A stretch of DNA of 7,954 nucleotides from Tardiphaga sp. (GTDB taxonomy: Bacteria; Pseudomonadota; Alphaproteobacteria; Rhizobiales; Xanthobacteraceae), in contig JAQGJF010000156.1 of the NCBI GenBank assembly GCA_028290765.1, positions 1 through 7,954 of the forward strand, written 5' to 3'. A program made the translations under genes and the position numbers. The notes beneath the pieces were generated by a model that was not told where the DNA came from, ran no database searches, and worked only from the letters and a program-made list of their open reading frames with translations. Each line of letters opens with the position of its first letter. Positions within the stretch are counted from its first letter, which is position 1. Positions 6,935 through 7,954 of the stretch are shown here, piece after piece.

Positions 6935-7099
6935 ATGAACCTGCTATGCAAAGTCCTGCTATGGAGCTGTCTTTGTCGCGTATTGGCGACACCAGTGCAG
7001 GCGCAACAGACTGGACAGACCGAGCGCGCGATGAAGCTGCGCAAAGCCCTCTATCCCTCCGACACCGTATTCCGCTTCAACCCGGGGAGCGCCACATGA
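6935..7099 (+). CDS. Small secreted peptide, 54 residues, unknown function
   Basis: I do not recognise this protein. Residues 1-23 look like a Sec signal peptide: a Lys near the start, a hydrophobic Leu/Val/Cys/Trp run, and VQA before QQ at 23/24. An Arg at position 15 interrupts the hydrophobic core, so export is likely but not certain. The mature part would be only about 31 residues, with two Arg/Lys-rich turns and a conserved-looking end, KALYPSDTVFRFNPG. The start is set by AGGAG (6922-6926) eight bases upstream and by the signal peptide; an in-frame ATG at 6866 would bury the signal. Its stop overlaps the next start as ATGA (7096-7099), so the two genes are translationally coupled. No lipobox is evident. 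Confidence 0.6.
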   Translation: MNLLCKVLLWSCLCRVLATPVQAQQTGQTERAMKLRKALYPSDTVFRFNPGSAT

Positions 7100-7290
7100 G
7101 ATACATTTTGGTAAACGGCAGGACGCCGAGCGGGCAACCTCTTTGTGCGCGGTGCTGTGAACACATCGGAGCGAACTATCTGAAAGAAATCGGCACGCGG
7201 CTCTTCTACTGCGATCCCGAATGCTACGCCGATCACTGCATAAGCGCTGATCTGGCTCTCGACTCTCATGCAAGAGTGACGATCGGATGA
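7096..7290 (+). CDS. Small treble-clef-like (TRASH/YHS-type) zinc protein, 64 residues
   Basis: This is a tiny, probably cytoplasmic protein with six cysteines. C17-xx-C20 is followed 18 residues later by C39-xxx-C43, with extra C21, H47 and C48. The segment RLFYCDPECY resembles the YYFCSxxC half of TRASH/YHS-type treble clefs, which bind zinc or other metals. Those folds often act in metal sensing or as small adaptors; the exact role here is unknown. It overlaps the preceding secreted-peptide gene by four bases (ATGA) and depends on it for translation, as no strong ribosome site of its own is seen beyond GGGGAG ten bases or so upstream. From memory, very similar proteins occur as 'hypothetical protein' in Bradyrhizobium, but I could not check. 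Confidence 0.75.
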   Translation: MRYILVNGRTPSGQPLCARCCEHIGANYLKEIGTRLFYCDPECYADHCISADLALDSHARVTIG

Positions 7291-7692
7291 GCGCCATAGG
7301 CCGCGTCGCGCTTTCGCGGGCGGCGCTGCCTCCAGGCATATGAGGGAAGTTCAATGATCGCCCACTACATCAAGCGGACAAGCTCGCAACCAGACGCTTT
7401 CTGAAGGGCGTGTGGTCATGCGATCTCGACGACACACCCCGCACCTGGAGTATAAGAGGACGATACCTCCGTATGTGTTTCCCGATCCCTTTCGATACCG
7501 ATTCCTTACCTACGTACAATTGAGCCATCGGTCTCTCTCATTCCAGTCTCTTGCATATCTGGATGCGCCGACGGCGGGTAACCCCGACCCGAGAGGGTAA
7601 GCGAAAATCGCGACACCCCCGACGGCCGGAATCAGGTACCCGCCGGCAAGCCCCAGCCATCGCGGTGAATGCATCACTTTGGGAGGCGCCGT
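7291..7692 (+). other. 400-base stretch with no confident gene
   Basis: It starts with a G/C stem CCGCG/CGCGG (7301-7319, 9-base loop CGC-rich, no U-tract) just after the 7096 gene. A 16-codon frame at 7354-7404 (MIAHYIKRTSSQPDAF) is preceded by AGGGAAG and may be a leader peptide or a broken gene start. A 60-codon frame from 7418 to 7600 has a passable GAAGGG nine bases upstream, but shows no motif and overlaps the folded segment at 7572-7647. The ribosome site GGGAGG at 7681-7685 belongs to the gene at 7693. Confidence 0.45.
7572..7647 (+). ncRNA. Possible structured RNA in the leader of the 7693 gene
   Basis: CGGCGGGTA (7572-7580) pairs perfectly over 9 bp with TACCCGCCG (7637-7645), closing a 56-base interior. 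That interior holds ACCC-GAGA-GGGT (7587-7598, a GNRA tetraloop hairpin) and GCGA-AAA-TCGC (7601-7611). The right arm can instead pair as GCCGG/CCGGC (7625-7629 with 7643-7647), so two mutually exclusive folds exist. It ends about 45 bases before the ATG. It resembles no riboswitch class I know. GC-rich DNA forms such stems by chance, so confidence is low. Confidence 0.3.
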
Positions 7693-7954
7693 ATGAGAGT
7701 CAAACTGTGCGCCCGGTGTCCCTATACGCCGCGGGACTTGGCAAGCCACTACGATCCCGATGCAGCACTTCACGCCTGCGCGAAGTGTGACGACAACTAC
7801 GACATGTCCGACAGGCACTATCCCCGCGTAGCCCAAAGGAGCCAACGATGCGCAACGATCCACAACATTATCGAAATGGCGCAGCGAAGCGCTGCGCCTC
7901 CTGTGATGGAAAGTTTGGCCTCATCCGGTACTACTGCTGGCGAACGGCCCTCTG
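7693..7954 (+). CDS. Small Cys-rich protein with N-terminal zinc-ribbon-like motif (partial at right edge)
   Basis: The visible 87 residues open with C6-xx-C9, then C29-xx-C32 (CARC and CAKC), a 19-residue spacing typical of a four-Cys zinc ribbon or knuckle. The rest, after residue 45, is Ser/Ala/Gln-rich with no fold signal. GGGAGG lies about seven bases before the ATG. The frame stays open to the right edge. From residue 52 on it is overlapped in another frame by the gene starting at 7848, so the low-complexity tail may be a by-product of that gene, or the two frames may both be used. Proteins starting like this are, from memory, common and unnamed in Bradyrhizobium. Confidence 0.6.
   Translation, partial: MRVKLCARCPYTPRDLASHYDPDAALHACAKCDDNYDMSDRHYPRVAQRSQRCATIHNIIEMAQRSAAPPVMESLASSGTTAGERPS
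7848..7954 (+). CDS. Small treble-clef-like Cys protein (partial at right edge)
   Basis: The visible 35 residues contain C16-xx-C19 (CASC) followed by FGLIRYY, C30, WRTAL and a cut codon TG- at position 36. I expect Cys there, then a further Cys, giving a CxxC...CxxxC pattern like the 7096 protein. A strong AAGGAG (7836-7841) six bases before the ATG supports an independent start. It lies wholly inside the open frame begun at 7693, in a different reading frame, and begins 155 bases after that start. From memory, the CASCDGKFGLIRYY block is a recurring small-protein family in Bradyrhizobium; this was not verified. Function is unknown; metal or nucleic-acid binding is the natural guess. Confidence 0.7.
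   Translation, partial: MRNDPQHYRNGAAKRCASCDGKFGLIRYYCWRTAL

Noticed and set aside
7418..7600. 60-codon plus-strand ORF between the 7096 and 7693 genes
   Set aside because: The ribosome site is weak, there is no recognisable motif, and it overlaps the candidate RNA fold; too little support for a CDS call.
7510..7863. 117-codon minus-strand ORF opposite the right-end genes
   Set aside because: It is antisense to two Cys-motif frames with good ribosome sites and has no own start signal.

Overview
The window looks like chromosomal DNA of a GC-rich alphaproteobacterium. Bradyrhizobium or a close relative is the best guess. The guess rests on the GC-rich codon use, the CIO-type cytochrome bd operon, a Tat-exported oxalate-decarboxylase-like bicupin, and a run of tiny Cys-rich proteins at the right end. 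From memory those tiny proteins resemble 'hypothetical proteins' that are abundant in Bradyrhizobium genomes; no database was searched.

Layout. (1) Positions 1-3540, minus strand, transcribed right to left: cydA (3540-2137), cydB (2134-1151), then cydD (985-1), which is cut by the left edge. This is a quinol oxidase of the short-Q-loop, cyanide-insensitive type followed by the ABC exporter half-transporter needed for cytochrome bd maturation. (2) Positions 3541-3959: a 419-base divergent control region with two abutting dyads, an A/T octamer facing each way and a hairpin in the bicupin leader. (3) Positions 3960-5228, plus strand: a Tat-exported bicupin of the oxalate decarboxylase family whose N-terminal metal site has Gln in place of its fourth His ligand. 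(4) Positions 5229-5625: a convergent gap holding a tandem pair of related hairpins with the same CGTAA loop. (5) Positions 6642-5626, minus strand: an NAD(P)-binding beta-hydroxyacid dehydrogenase-like protein with an N-terminal extension. (6) Positions 6643-7954, plus strand: a leader region, then a 54-residue secreted peptide (6935), a 64-residue treble-clef-like Cys protein overlapping it by ATGA (7096), a 400-base gap with a possible structured RNA, and two overlapping Cys-rich reading frames (7693 and 7848) that run off the right edge.

How they may work together. CydAB oxidises quinol with oxygen at the membrane and CydD (with an unseen CydC) supports its assembly. The bicupin would act in the periplasm on oxalate or a similar small acid. 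If it made formate, that could feed quinol to the oxidase, but the sequence gives no direct evidence of this link. Four transcription starts (cydA, cydD, bicupin, small-peptide operon) share the same-strand octamer AATTTAAT about 67-113 bases before the start codon. This is the clearest unexplained signal in the window, followed by the cluster of tiny Cys proteins with its two-frame overlap.
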